Part shown: in pieces, positions 1 to 8,799 of the stretch
Layout: every line of letters starts with the position of its first letter
Position numbering within the stretch: position 1 is the stretch's first letter
Source: SAR324 cluster bacterium SAR324-CTD7B
Lineage (GTDB): Bacteria; SAR324; NAC60-12
NCBI GenBank assembly: GCA_002082305.1
Contig: LSNO01000147.1
Coordinates: 1 to 46,452 of the forward strand
Reading direction: 5' to 3'
Length of the DNA stretch: 46,452 bases
Translations under genes and position numbers: made by a program
The notes under the pieces: model-generated
Seen by the model: the letters and a program-made list of their open reading frames with translations, nothing else
Told to the model about the DNA's origin: nothing
Database searches by the model: none

Positions 1-385
1 TTTCTTGGCACAGAAAAAAAAATTAAAAAGCAGACATGGGTTTTTATTTTGAGAAATCCTAATGTGAATTCACTCAAATAATAGTGTGTTATAAATCACT
101 ATGTTCCTAAATCCTATACCCCCTCAAGTCCTTCTATTAAAGCACTTCTTAGCATCCTCAAACATGGTCTATATTGAAATTTTCTTCTTGTTGTGAGTAG
201 TAAGACACAAATATTTTCTTTACAGTAGGCAAAGTGGCATAAAGTGGCAGGAAATAGCACCAAATGGCATCAAATAATGGTTTTTTCAATAAACTTCTGG
301 AACCGTAGAAATTTAAGGATTCTTTAACTTCTTGATTTTTCTTTCCTGTTCTCTATTCATAAATCTAATTTTATGATGAGGATAG
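1..385. other. AT-rich non-coding left end of the integrase segment
   Basis: No credible gene is visible in either strand; the longest start-to-stop frame noticed is a 15-codon one on the minus strand (313..360). The stretch is clearly richer in A and T than the region right of 2650. It contains a 10-bp iterated repeat at 231-280 and a CCGTAGAAA motif near 303 that recurs twice in the integrase region. It may hold recombinase or excisionase binding sites, but that is inference. Confidence 0.5.
231..280. repeat. Five degenerate 10-bp direct repeats (iteron-like)
   Basis: The 50 bases fall into five consecutive 10-mers: AAAGTGGCAT, AAAGTGGCAG, GAAATAGCAC, CAAATGGCAT and CAAATAATGG. The first two differ at one position, and the fourth shares AARTGGCAT with the first. 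On the minus strand the unit reads TGCCACTTT. The period is close to one helical turn, as expected for a protein-binding array. The array lies downstream of the integrase, so arm-type integrase, excisionase or replication sites are possible roles. No function is shown by the sequence itself. Confidence 0.6.
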
Positions 386-646
386 TTACAGGGGTTCATT
401 CAGGTAGGTATGTTTCCCTTCTTCCACTTCTTTCAGAAACTTATTGAATCTTTCTATGAAACCTTTGTAATAGTTCTCTCTTACAAATTCATAAACTATC
501 AATGTCCCTACATCAAGGTCTGGATCACCTTGTCCCTCAATAAGAACACCTTGATCATACAACAAACTTATTACATCACCTTTTGCAATAGGACAATTCG
601 TTTGCACGCATACTGAAAGTATTTGCACCACTATCAAACTTCTCAA
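386..646 (-). CDS. Small hypothetical protein, probably 5'-truncated by a frameshift
   Basis: An 86-residue acidic protein with no family I recognise. The only start in this frame is a TTG that directly follows an in-frame TAA. Just upstream, an ATG at 669-671 overlaps the stop codon of the integrase gene (TAATG), which is a typical translational coupling arrangement. That ATG opens a different frame that ends after 31 codons at 576. A shift of one base between about 580 and 646 would join the coupled 5' part to this ORF and give a protein of about 95 residues. Either the gene is broken, the base call is wrong, or the frames are switched during translation. Its position after the integrase suggests a gene belonging to the same mobile segment. 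Confidence 0.45.
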   Translation of the reverse strand: MRSLIVVQILSVCVQTNCPIAKGDVISLLYDQGVLIEGQGDPDLDVGTLIVYEFVRENYYKGFIERFNKFLKEVEEGKHTYLNEPL

Positions 647-670
647 TTAGTTTTCTTGCGTGACTTTTCA

Positions 671-2548
671 TTACTCAACTTCCCTTCCCAATTGGTCTTT
701 TGTTGGATTCTTAAATATCTGACTCCAATTAACATTCAATTTCCTCACATCCAATCCTTTAAAATGAATCTTGTCTAAAATTCTGTCTTTTAAAATAGAA
801 GGGTCATAGCGGTCACTATAGGTTGTGAATGTCATATTGGAGTGATGGTGTCCTGCATATTCCATAGCGAGACCCTCTTCAGCGCCATTTTGTTTCATTT
901 TATTCAAGCAGGTGTGGCGAAATGTGTGTGTATCTGTCTTCCTGTTCTTGAGATTCTTCAATCCAAGTTTTGGCAAATAAGTTACATTCCACCAATGTGA
1001 GAAACTACTACTCCAACCACCTTTAGTTTGAAAGTTGTTCTTTGGAAATAATCTTGTCTCCCCTTTTTTTTCTAAAATGTTTCTGTAACGTATCAATCCC
1101 ACTTCAAGCAATGATGGATGAAGCGGAATCCTTCTATGAGAGGATTTGTTCTTAATACTTTTTCTGTGTTCTGGTGGGCAACAATCACACTCATTTGAGT
1201 TAAAATCTATTATCCAAAAATAATCATTCTTTTCCTTATGTCTAACTCTCTCAATATCAGAAATATGTAACTGGCAAACTTCATTCACTCTGGCACCAGT
1301 GAATAGCATTATTAGTGGTACAAGGAAGTTACAGTGTCGGTTTGGTTGATTCCCATTGAAAAAGATACTTGATGAGAGGAAAACCTTTGGTTCAAATAAT
1401 CTGGATACTTCAGCATCAGTCCAGTTCTTTTCTGTTACTGTTTTCTTTAAGTTCTTTTCAGTGGCATTGGCAAAAGGGTTCTGTGTCATTGCAGTATTTC
1501 CACAGCACCAATTAGCAAATGTAGATAATCTTCGGAGCGATTGATTCAATGTGTGCATCCCCCTACTTTCAAATTCTTCTAGTTCAGATGGATTCATTTC
1601 TAATATTTCGGCAATGGTTTTTCCTGCATATTTTGGATTCTGTTCTCTTCTATTAGGAATTTGTAAAAATTTCTCTTTGTATTCAAAAACTGTCTTACTG
1701 GTAATGGCATCAATTGGAATGTCTCCAATTATGTCAATGAAATGTTTTATAGTTGTTTTGTAGATGAGGACTGTCTTTGGTTTGTTGTCTCGTCTTGACC
1801 AAAATTGGATAAACTTAGGTTTCACCTCACTTATCAATTCTCCGTAACTTTCAATTTGTTCTCTCGTTTCAATAATTTCTTTTGGTTTTTCAGCCGTAGA
1901 AATTTTGACAGTTTGAACGGTGGAGGATGGCGGAGAAACTGGTAAATCCATGTTAAACTTTTCGTTGCATTTCTGAAAAAACATTTCATCAATCCCCGAA
2001 CCTTCCTTTGATTCCAGAAGTTCCTGTTTCAATTCGTGGCGGAGATACCATAGTTCAATGAATTGAGCACGGAGTTGTTTGAATTGAAGAGATTTCTTAG
2101 TGGATTTGTATCCAAGATTCTTCATATGTTGTTCAATTCTGGCATCAACTTTTTCAATTAAGGATTGGTCTTCCTTGTCAAAGTTCTTCTTTTCAATGGC
2201 ATTCTTCAATAAACTCTCGTATTTCTTGATATCACTGTACTGAGAATCAAATTTGATATACTGTGAGTGTTTGACAGAACGACCTATCTCAACTTTTAGA
2301 ATTTCCTTGATTCCATCAATGTCTAAATCCAATTCTCCCATTCTTATTTGTTCAAAAATTGACTGAGTAATATAATATAAAAGAAAAGATATTGAACGAG
2401 CATCCCTATAGATACCAGTTCTCAACGAAATTGTGAATGAAGTTCTTCCGTTAAAATAATCTATAAGGTCTTTTGGGATTATGGAGCGGAAATGATAACT
2501 TGTTGTGAATCTTGCATCTTTGATTAGAAAATCGTGTTTGAGAATCAT
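671..2548 (-). CDS. Tyrosine site-specific recombinase (phage-type integrase)
   Basis: A 625-residue integrase that would cut and rejoin DNA at attachment sites. The C-terminal catalytic domain shows the first arginine in TGARVNEVCQLH, the HxxR box as HTFRH (His541, Arg544), a GHHH segment near 566, and the nucleophilic tyrosine in TFTTYSDRYD (Tyr577). The N-terminus resembles the DUF6538-type domain that precedes many large integrases (ARFTTSYHFRSIIPKDL). The middle carries a SAM-like core-binding domain. The frame is open throughout and all catalytic residues are present, so the enzyme looks active. It starts at ATG 2548 without a clear ribosome binding site. It is divergent from rbgA and marks the right end of an AT-rich, presumably mobile, segment. 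Confidence 0.93.
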   Translation of the reverse strand: MILKHDFLIKDARFTTSYHFRSIIPKDLIDYFNGRTSFTISLRTGIYRDARSISFLLYYITQSIFEQIRMGELDLDIDGIKEILKVEIGRSVKHSQYIKFDSQYSDIKKYESLLKNAIEKKNFDKEDQSLIEKVDARIEQHMKNLGYKSTKKSLQFKQLRAQFIELWYLRHELKQELLESKEGSGIDEMFFQKCNEKFNMDLPVSPPSSTVQTVKISTAEKPKEIIETREQIESYGELISEVKPKFIQFWSRRDNKPKTVLIYKTTIKHFIDIIGDIPIDAITSKTVFEYKEKFLQIPNRREQNPKYAGKTIAEILEMNPSELEEFESRGMHTLNQSLRRLSTFANWCCGNTAMTQNPFANATEKNLKKTVTEKNWTDAEVSRLFEPKVFLSSSIFFNGNQPNRHCNFLVPLIMLFTGARVNEVCQLHISDIERVRHKEKNDYFWIIDFNSNECDCCPPEHRKSIKNKSSHRRIPLHPSLLEVGLIRYRNILEKKGETRLFPKNNFQTKGGWSSSFSHWWNVTYLPKLGLKNLKNRKTDTHTFRHTCLNKMKQNGAEEGLAMEYAGHHHSNMTFTTYSDRYDPSILKDRILDKIHFKGLDVRKLNVNWSQIFKNPTKDQLGREVE

Positions 2549-2652
2549 TTATCAGCCGTAGAAAAATTCCCTCTTTTTAGGGGGGAAGTGTTGGATAAAG
2601 TGATGGATAAACACGAAAAGTACCATTTTCTTGCAAAAATAGATTTTTGACC
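2549..2652. promoter_or_regulatory. Divergent integrase/rbgA spacer, candidate element boundary
   Basis: About 100 bases separate the two divergent starts. The spacer carries a CCGTAGAAA motif (2556-2564), a TTCCC/GGGAA inverted repeat around 2568-2587, and two copies of TGGATAAA (about 2592-2611) flanked by GTGTT and AACAC. These could be promoter or recombinase sites. No tRNA gene, the commonest attachment target, is present here. The exact att core cannot be fixed without the other end of the element. Confidence 0.35.
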
Positions 2653-3570
2653 ATGTCTCGCATAACCAGTGATACCAACAGTTTAGACAGATTTAAAGAT
2701 ATCCATCCCAAGGATATAAACTGGTATCCGGGGCATATGCTCAAGGCCAAAAAAGAGTTGGCAAAACAGCTGAAGCGTGTTGATGTGGTGCTGGAAATGC
2801 GTGATGCAAGGATTCCTGTTTCTTCGGCAAATCATGACTTTGAGGAATTGCTGCAGCAAAAAAAACGAATCCTGCTTTTTAATAAAACCAATCTGGCAGA
2901 TGAGGATACTACCAGAAAATGGAAAGCATATTTTAAAAAAATGGACACGCCGTCCCTCTTTGTTGATGCTTTAAACAAACAGAATCTTCAAGAAATATTA
3001 CCGCTTTCACGCAAATTGATGCAGGAAAAATGGTCCAATTTCCGTAAACGCGGCATTCGTCCTCCGTCACTGAAACTATTAATAACCGGAATTCCGAATG
3101 TGGGGAAATCCAGCTTGATCAACAGGCTTTCAAGACGAAAGGCAGCCGAAACAGGGCCGACACCGGGAGTGACAAAACACCAGGACTGGATCAAACTGGG
3201 CAAAGATGTTGAACTTCTTGATACTCCGGGTATTTTGTGGCCAAAAATCGAAAATCGAGAAGCCGGTTTGCGGCTGACAATTACGGGTGCCATCAAGGAC
3301 TCAATAGTTGGAACTTCCCTGTTGAGTGATTATTTACTAGGTATTTTAATGCTCAAATCTCCGGAACAGCTCCTGAAGCATTATCAGTTGACTGAGGAAA
3401 ATCTGGAATTGCTTCCTGCAGATTTGCTGGAGAAAATCGCAGAAAAAAGGGGTTGCCTTAAAAGCGGTGGGGCAATCGATCATCCGCGTGCAGAAAGTCT
3501 GGTGCTGCGGGATTTCAGGGCAGGAAAATTGGGACGTTTGAGTTTTGATTTACCGGAAACGGAAGAATAA
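2653..3570 (+). CDS. rbgA: Ribosome biogenesis GTPase RbgA (YlqF)
   Basis: A circularly permuted GTPase that helps late assembly of the 50S subunit. The motifs come in the permuted order expected of the family: the G4-type NKTN motif in the first third (FNKTNLAD), then the P-loop GIPNVGKSS, the G2 region with GPTPGVTK, and G3 as DTPG. The characteristic INWYPGHM segment, normally very near the N-terminus, is preceded here by about 20 extra residues. ATG at 2653 is chosen over the TTG six bases upstream; neither has a convincing Shine-Dalgarno. At 305 residues it is slightly longer than the usual 280 or so. The neighbours are an integrase (divergent) and azlD (convergent). Confidence 0.95.
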   Translation: MSRITSDTNSLDRFKDIHPKDINWYPGHMLKAKKELAKQLKRVDVVLEMRDARIPVSSANHDFEELLQQKKRILLFNKTNLADEDTTRKWKAYFKKMDTPSLFVDALNKQNLQEILPLSRKLMQEKWSNFRKRGIRPPSLKLLITGIPNVGKSSLINRLSRRKAAETGPTPGVTKHQDWIKLGKDVELLDTPGILWPKIENREAGLRLTITGAIKDSIVGTSLLSDYLLGILMLKSPEQLLKHYQLTEENLELLPADLLEKIAEKRGCLKSGGAIDHPRAESLVLRDFRAGKLGRLSFDLPETEE

Positions 3571-3610
3571 GCTTTTTTGCTAACACCCAAAATTTCGGAA
3601 ATTTCAGCGG

Positions 3611-3943
3611 CTATAAAAACAAGAGTGCAGCAGTAAAACAGACGACACCCGCAAGTACACTTATTCCGGAATTATTCCACAACCGGTGACTGACTCCTAC
3701 TCCCACAAAACCCAGGGCAGTGTTTATCAACTGGGAGTTATCCTCTATTTCAAAGGGAGATCCTACTGAAACCATCAGCAATGCGGCAATCATTGAGGGA
3801 CCCATCAGCTTAAAAAACAGATTGATTTGATGCCGGTTTTGCTTTCCTGTTTCCTTTTTTGAACTGAGTACAAACGGAACTGCGCGAATGAGATAAGTTC
3901 CAACTGCAATCAGTATAACCGCTAAAATAAAATCCGTCTTCAT
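3611..3943 (-). CDS. azlD: AzlD family branched-chain amino acid transport subunit
   Basis: A small hydrophobic protein of 110 residues with about four membrane segments, the usual size for AzlD. In known systems it partners with AzlC in export of branched-chain amino acids or their analogues. The reading frame extends upstream, but the start is placed at ATG 3943 because this codon overlaps the azlC stop (ATGA), and because the protein from there (MKTDFILAVI...) opens directly with a membrane segment containing the family-like YLIRAVPF motif. Last gene of the long minus-strand unit; converges on rbgA 40 bases away. Confidence 0.88.
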   Translation of the reverse strand: MKTDFILAVILIAVGTYLIRAVPFVLSSKKETGKQNRHQINLFFKLMGPSMIAALLMVSVGSPFEIEDNSQLINTALGFVGVGVSHRLWNNSGISVLAGVVCFTAALLFL

Positions 3944-4632
3944 TGGAAATTCCTGCCGATGATTCCAATACCGGGCCCAATTAAAGCTGCGGCAATTATT
4001 CCTATTTCTGAGTGACCGCTCCAATGGAAAGCTGCAGCCAGGAGCAAGGAAATCATTACTGCCGGACGCGTAGTGCTATTGAGCATGGGAAGCAGTAAAC
4101 TTAAAAAAAGGGCGGGCAGTGCAAATGAAAGAGCTGGTCTTAAAAAAGAAAAATGACTGAGCAACAAATCTCCGCTGATGCTTCCGGCTAAAGTACCGCC
4201 AATCCAGCATGAATATGCTCCAAACTCCAAACCCATTAGCCACCAGAACCGTGATTCATGGGGCATGATTCCGATTCTCGAAAATGCTACTGCAAATACC
4301 TCATCCGTCAGTCCAAAGGCCGCGACCAGACGTTCTCTCAAGGAAAACTCTTCGGTTTGCCCTGATAAGCCTGGACCATAGAGGAAATGCCTGATATTCA
4401 GTCCAAGCGTAATTAACGCTGCAGTAAGTATGGGAACTCCATCTTTGAGTAGACCAACCAGCGCAAACTGGCTGGCTCCCGCATAAATGAAAAGTGAAGT
4501 AAAAACGGCTGCAAGTGTACCGGTTTGAACGCTTTCTGCTGCAACACCAAAGGCAAACCCCACAGGAAGATAGCCTGCCACAATTGGGAAGCTTGATTTC
4601 AATCCTCCCTTAAAGGCTGTGCAGCGGATCAT
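3940..4632 (-). CDS. azlC: AzlC family branched-chain amino acid exporter subunit
   Basis: A 230-residue integral membrane protein with the AzlC features: an early GYLPVGFAFG segment, IYAGASQFALVGLL, and the NIRHFLYG motif. About six or seven membrane segments are visible. With AzlD it would form a two-component efflux system for branched-chain amino acids. The stop codon overlaps the azlD start, so the two are translationally coupled. It begins 42 bases after the typA stop, consistent with cotranscription. The true substrate cannot be read from the sequence. Confidence 0.93.
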   Translation of the reverse strand: MIRCTAFKGGLKSSFPIVAGYLPVGFAFGVAAESVQTGTLAAVFTSLFIYAGASQFALVGLLKDGVPILTAALITLGLNIRHFLYGPGLSGQTEEFSLRERLVAAFGLTDEVFAVAFSRIGIMPHESRFWWLMGLEFGAYSCWIGGTLAGSISGDLLLSHFSFLRPALSFALPALFLSLLLPMLNSTTRPAVMISLLLAAAFHWSGHSEIGIIAAALIGPGIGIIGRNFQ

Positions 4633-4674
4633 AGTTTCAATTCTTTCCCGATTAATTTCTGATGCTGGCAGGAA

Positions 4675-6504
4675 TCAGAGTTTTGGCGGTCGTGCAATAT
4701 GCCGGCCTGTTGCAGAAAGCAGTACCTTGCGCAAACGGATATTTCCCGGTGTAACTTCCACAATCTCACCCTCACGTATGAATTCAATCGCCCGCTCCAG
4801 TGTCATCGGAATAATTGGAGTCAATACAACATTTTCGTCTTTTCCTGAAGCGCGGTGATTGGTGAGTTTCTTTTCTTTGCAGGGATTTACATTCAGATCT
4901 GAATCACGATTATGCTCACCAATTATCATGCCCTCATAGACGCGTTCTCCTGCGATTATGAATAAAATACCTCTGGGTTCCAGATTGAAAAGTGCATACG
5001 GTACACCTTTACCCTGGCGATCGGCCACAATTGATCCAGTAAAGCGGATCGGGAAATCGCCGCGAAACGGCTCATATCCGGAAAGATAAGAGTTCAAAAT
5101 TCCGGTGCCCCGAGTATCTGTCAAAAACTCGTTGCGGTAACCGATTAATCCACGTGATGGTATGTTGAACTGGACTTGTACCCTGCCTGATCCATGATTG
5201 ACAAGGTTGATCATTCTCCCTTTTCGCTGTGATAATTTTTCTGAAACAACACCCAGAAAACCTTCTTCGCAATCCACATAAACATGTTCGATCGGCTCCA
5301 GACGTTCTCCGTTTTCTTCCTTGTAAATCACTTCAGGACGTCCGACAGCAAGTTCGAATCCTTCCCGCCTCATGGTTTCAATGAGAATAGCCATTTGCAG
5401 TTCACCCCGGCCTTTGACCAGAAAGCGTTCTGCATCTTTTGTTTCTTCAAACTGCAGCGAAACATTAGAGAGGGTTTCTTTGTGAAGCCGTTCTTTAATT
5501 TTGTTTGACTGAACCAGTTTTCCCTCCTGACCCGCAAAAGGTGAGGTGTTGGTGTAGAAAAACATGGAGATAGTAGGCTCATCAACAGTAATCCGTTTCA
5601 ATGCTTTGGGCCGTTCTTTGGTGCAGATGGTGTCTCCAATACGGACATTTTCGATGCCTGCCAGGATCATTATTTCTCCCGGCTCAATCTTCTCCACTTC
5701 CTGCATGGTAAAGCCTTCATAAACCTGGACTTTGCTGGCCCGCAAGGCATTCTCCTTGTCTCCTTCACCAATACAGACCAACTGTTCGTTTTTGGCTACA
5801 GTACCATTTGCAACACGGCCAATTGCCAATTGTCCCAGATAATCAGAGTAATCCAGATCTGCAACCAGCATCTGAAAAGGTTCCTCCGGAGTATGTTTTG
5901 GAGCAGGCAGTTCCTTAATAATTGTGTCAAATAACGGATGCAGATTAGTTGACTGATCTTCCAATTCATATTTGGCAATTCCATCCTTGCCGATTGCATA
6001 CAAGACAGGGAATTCCAATTGTTCCTCGTTTGCATCAAGATCTATGAACAAATCATATATTTCATCAAGAACTTCAGCAACACGTGCATCCTGACGATCA
6101 ATTTTATTGACCACCACCAACACTTTTTTCTGACCTTCAAGAGCTTTTTTCAACACAAACCGGGTTTGTGGCAATGGACCTTCTGAGGCATCAACAAGCA
6201 GAATTACACCATCAACCATCATCAAGGCACGCTCCACCTCTCCACCAAAATCCGCGTGTCCCGGAGTATCAAGGATATTGATTTTAGTTTCATTCCAGGT
6301 CACTGAGCAGTTTTTCGCAGCAATGGTAATTCCCCTTTCACGCTCCAAATCCATACTGTCCATGATACGCTCGTCCACAGACTGATTTTCACGAAAGAGG
6401 CCGCTTTGGCGAAACAATTGATCAACGAGTGTGGTTTTTCCATGATCAACATGGGCAATGATAGCTAAGTTGCGGATACGATTATTTGAGATTGTGTTTT
6501 CCAT
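4675..6504 (-). CDS. typA: Translational GTPase TypA/BipA
   Basis: A 609-residue ribosome-binding GTPase of the EF-G superfamily, involved in ribosome assembly and stress adaptation. The G domain is complete: AHVDHGKTT (G1), RERGITI (G2 region), DTPGHADF (G3) and NKID (G4). Domain II follows, then the EF-G-like C-terminal domains, including the SRGLIGYRNEFLTDTRG stretch diagnostic of TypA. Length matches the family. It lies 28 bases downstream of rnr and 42 upstream of azlC, in one apparent operon. No Shine-Dalgarno is obvious before ATG 6504. Confidence 0.98.
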   Translation of the reverse strand: MENTISNNRIRNLAIIAHVDHGKTTLVDQLFRQSGLFRENQSVDERIMDSMDLERERGITIAAKNCSVTWNETKINILDTPGHADFGGEVERALMMVDGVILLVDASEGPLPQTRFVLKKALEGQKKVLVVVNKIDRQDARVAEVLDEIYDLFIDLDANEEQLEFPVLYAIGKDGIAKYELEDQSTNLHPLFDTIIKELPAPKHTPEEPFQMLVADLDYSDYLGQLAIGRVANGTVAKNEQLVCIGEGDKENALRASKVQVYEGFTMQEVEKIEPGEIMILAGIENVRIGDTICTKERPKALKRITVDEPTISMFFYTNTSPFAGQEGKLVQSNKIKERLHKETLSNVSLQFEETKDAERFLVKGRGELQMAILIETMRREGFELAVGRPEVIYKEENGERLEPIEHVYVDCEEGFLGVVSEKLSQRKGRMINLVNHGSGRVQVQFNIPSRGLIGYRNEFLTDTRGTGILNSYLSGYEPFRGDFPIRFTGSIVADRQGKGVPYALFNLEPRGILFIIAGERVYEGMIIGEHNRDSDLNVNPCKEKKLTNHRASGKDENVVLTPIIPMTLERAIEFIREGEIVEVTPGNIRLRKVLLSATGRHIARPPKL

Positions 6505-6532
6505 TTTTTAATAATTTCAATGTGTTTTTTGT

Positions 6533-8791
6533 TTAGTATTTGTTACTTAGCCAGCGTTCCACATCAAACTCCAGGATACGGTGAATTGGATCTGCACGGA
6601 GCAGTCTTATTTCCAGGCGCTGTCCTGCCTGTAGTGTTCGGTTTTTGCGACGTCCCTGCAAACTGAGTCGTACCTCGTCAAAAATATAAGAATCGTCATG
6701 CATTGAATCCAGCGGCAAAAACCATTCGAGACCATGCGGTTCAAGGTTCACCCGAAAACCCTGGCTGTCAACAGAGATCACTACTGCCTGAAAAGTTTGT
6801 CCTGCATGAGGCGCCAGAAAATCCACTTTCATCAAATCAATACTCTGGCGCTCGGCTTTTTCTGCCCGCCGTTCCTGCTGCGAACACTGTTCTGCCATTT
6901 CACTGTTTACCTGTGGAAGTGTTCTTTTTCCAGTCCTTAAACCTTGATCCTGGTGCAGCATATCCTTGATAGCACGGTGCACCACCAAGTCCGGGTATCT
7001 GCGTATTGGCGAAGTGAAGTGTGCATAATATTCCGCAGCAAGTCCAAAATGGCCTTTGTTGGTTGTCTGATAAACTGCCAAAGCCATCGTACGCAGCAAA
7101 AGAACCTGCAGCTGATCGAAATGCGGCAGTTCCTGAATTTGCTCAATGACTGCATTGAACTGCCGTGGATCTGCCAATTTTGCCAGAGGCGTTCTTACAC
7201 CAAAGCGAAAAAACGTTTGCTGCAGTTTCTGCAATTTTCGCATGTCCGGACGTTCGTGCACCCGGTAAAGAGCCGGCATCTTGTTTTTCACACAGTGACG
7301 GGCCACCGTTTCGTTTGCTTCCAGCATAAATTGTTCAATCAGCTTCATTGCACTCGATTGATATATTCGTCCTACTCCGGTCATTTGCTGATCTGCATCA
7401 AACTCAAAGACTTCTTCAGCAAAACTAAACTGCACGGCTCCACGCTGAATCCGTTTGCGTTCAAGAATCTTTGCCAGCTTGTGCATTTTCCGGATGTTCG
7501 TCTGCAGTTCCGGATCGCGAATGGAAGAAGTTCTTCCTTCAAGTAAGTCGGCCACGTCCTCATAAATCAGACGGGCACGGCTACGGATGACGCTTTCTGA
7601 AAGCGAATAACCGACTACTTCTCCTTCGGCAGTAATCCGCATTTCACAAGTAAGTGTCAGCCGGTTAACTTGCGGTCGCAAACTGCACAAATTGTTGGAA
7701 AGTCCTTCCGGAAGCATTGGAACCGCATGCGTTGGGAAATAGACACTTGTTCCCCGCAGAAGTGCTTCCTGGTCCACAGGATCTTCCGGTTGAACGTAAT
7801 GCGCCACATCTGCAATTGCCACAAAAAGACGAAATCCTCCGGAAGAGTCTTTGTCAGGAATCACGCAGACTGCATCGTCAAAATCACGGGCGGATTTTCC
7901 ATCAATTGTCACAAAATCCAAATCTCGTAAATCCCTGCGTCCGGAAGATGCATCAAAACGAACCTGCTGTGAAAAATTATTTACATGTGCCAGAGCTTCT
8001 GCAGGATATTCGGTACGAATCAGGTTTTCATTGAGAATCAGCTGAAAACCCAGTTCGTGGTCGCTCGTATTTTCCAGTGCACGCAAGACACGCCCGCATG
8101 GAGCAGGAAATGTTTTTTTGGTTTGTTTTTTTTCTTCCAGTAATTCAACTTCAACCAACGTTCCGGATTCCAGTTCCGGAAGATCATCTTTCGGAGCAAT
8201 ACGGAGAAACGGCAACCCTGAATTACGGTGTAACGGTACTGCAACGGTTTCACGCTTCGTTCTTTTTAAACGTGCCAGTATTTCTCTTGATGCACGCTCA
8301 AGAACTTTGATAATTTCACCCTTTTGTTTGCTGCGAAAACCCCGTTTACGGAAGACCTCAATTTCAACCAGGTCACCCTCCATGGCAAAGCCCTGCTCGT
8401 GCTCACCGATAAACACGTCAGGGCGTCCTCCTCCAATTGCAACAAAACCGAAACCCTTTGGATTGCGGGTGAAATAGCCTGTTTCTGTTTTTCCTGAACT
8501 CCTTCTTTGCCGCCTTTCAGGTGTCTGTTTCCAGATTAATTCATTTTTAACTTTTTCTCTATTTCCTGAGATTTTTGCTTTTGAACCAGTTCTTTCAGTT
8601 ATTTCCTGAGATTTTTGGTAACGGGTGCCATGCTTGGCAATTTTTCCGGCTTTTATCAGTTTCAGTAATTCTGCTTTCAGTTTTGCGGTCGCTGCTTTTT
8701 TCAGTCCTAGTGAACCGCGGATTTGTTTTACGGACAATGAATCTCCTTGCTTTTCCAGCATACGGAGAATCGCTTTTTTATTTGATTTCAT
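6533..8791 (-). CDS. rnr: Ribonuclease R
   Basis: A 752-residue processive 3'-5' exoribonuclease that degrades structured RNA. Domain order: an N-terminal winged helix (residues about 5-60), a basic linker, cold-shock domains (KGFGFVAIGGGRPDVFIG), the RNB catalytic domain with the aspartate cluster in VTIDGKSARDFDDAV, and a C-terminal S1 domain beginning near GQTFQAVVISVD. FTSPIRRYPDLVVHR, a hallmark of the RNB domain, is present. A long basic C-tail as in Escherichia coli RNase R is absent. It starts 8 bases after the preceding stop, so it is cotranscribed with the Nudix-MBL gene. Confidence 0.97.
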   Translation of the reverse strand: MKSNKKAILRMLEKQGDSLSVKQIRGSLGLKKAATAKLKAELLKLIKAGKIAKHGTRYQKSQEITERTGSKAKISGNREKVKNELIWKQTPERRQRRSSGKTETGYFTRNPKGFGFVAIGGGRPDVFIGEHEQGFAMEGDLVEIEVFRKRGFRSKQKGEIIKVLERASREILARLKRTKRETVAVPLHRNSGLPFLRIAPKDDLPELESGTLVEVELLEEKKQTKKTFPAPCGRVLRALENTSDHELGFQLILNENLIRTEYPAEALAHVNNFSQQVRFDASSGRRDLRDLDFVTIDGKSARDFDDAVCVIPDKDSSGGFRLFVAIADVAHYVQPEDPVDQEALLRGTSVYFPTHAVPMLPEGLSNNLCSLRPQVNRLTLTCEMRITAEGEVVGYSLSESVIRSRARLIYEDVADLLEGRTSSIRDPELQTNIRKMHKLAKILERKRIQRGAVQFSFAEEVFEFDADQQMTGVGRIYQSSAMKLIEQFMLEANETVARHCVKNKMPALYRVHERPDMRKLQKLQQTFFRFGVRTPLAKLADPRQFNAVIEQIQELPHFDQLQVLLLRTMALAVYQTTNKGHFGLAAEYYAHFTSPIRRYPDLVVHRAIKDMLHQDQGLRTGKRTLPQVNSEMAEQCSQQERRAEKAERQSIDLMKVDFLAPHAGQTFQAVVISVDSQGFRVNLEPHGLEWFLPLDSMHDDSYIFDEVRLSLQGRRKNRTLQAGQRLEIRLLRADPIHRILEFDVERWLSNKY

Positions 8792-8799
8792 TATGTTAT

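Noticed and set aside
3588..3602. AAATTTCGGAAATTT palindrome after rbgA as terminator
   Set aside because: Too AT-rich and without a loop or T-run; not enough to call.
6944..7546. 200-codon open frame on the plus strand opposite rnr
   Set aside because: It lies wholly antisense to the RNB domain of rnr, is rich in Cys, His and Phe, and matches no family.
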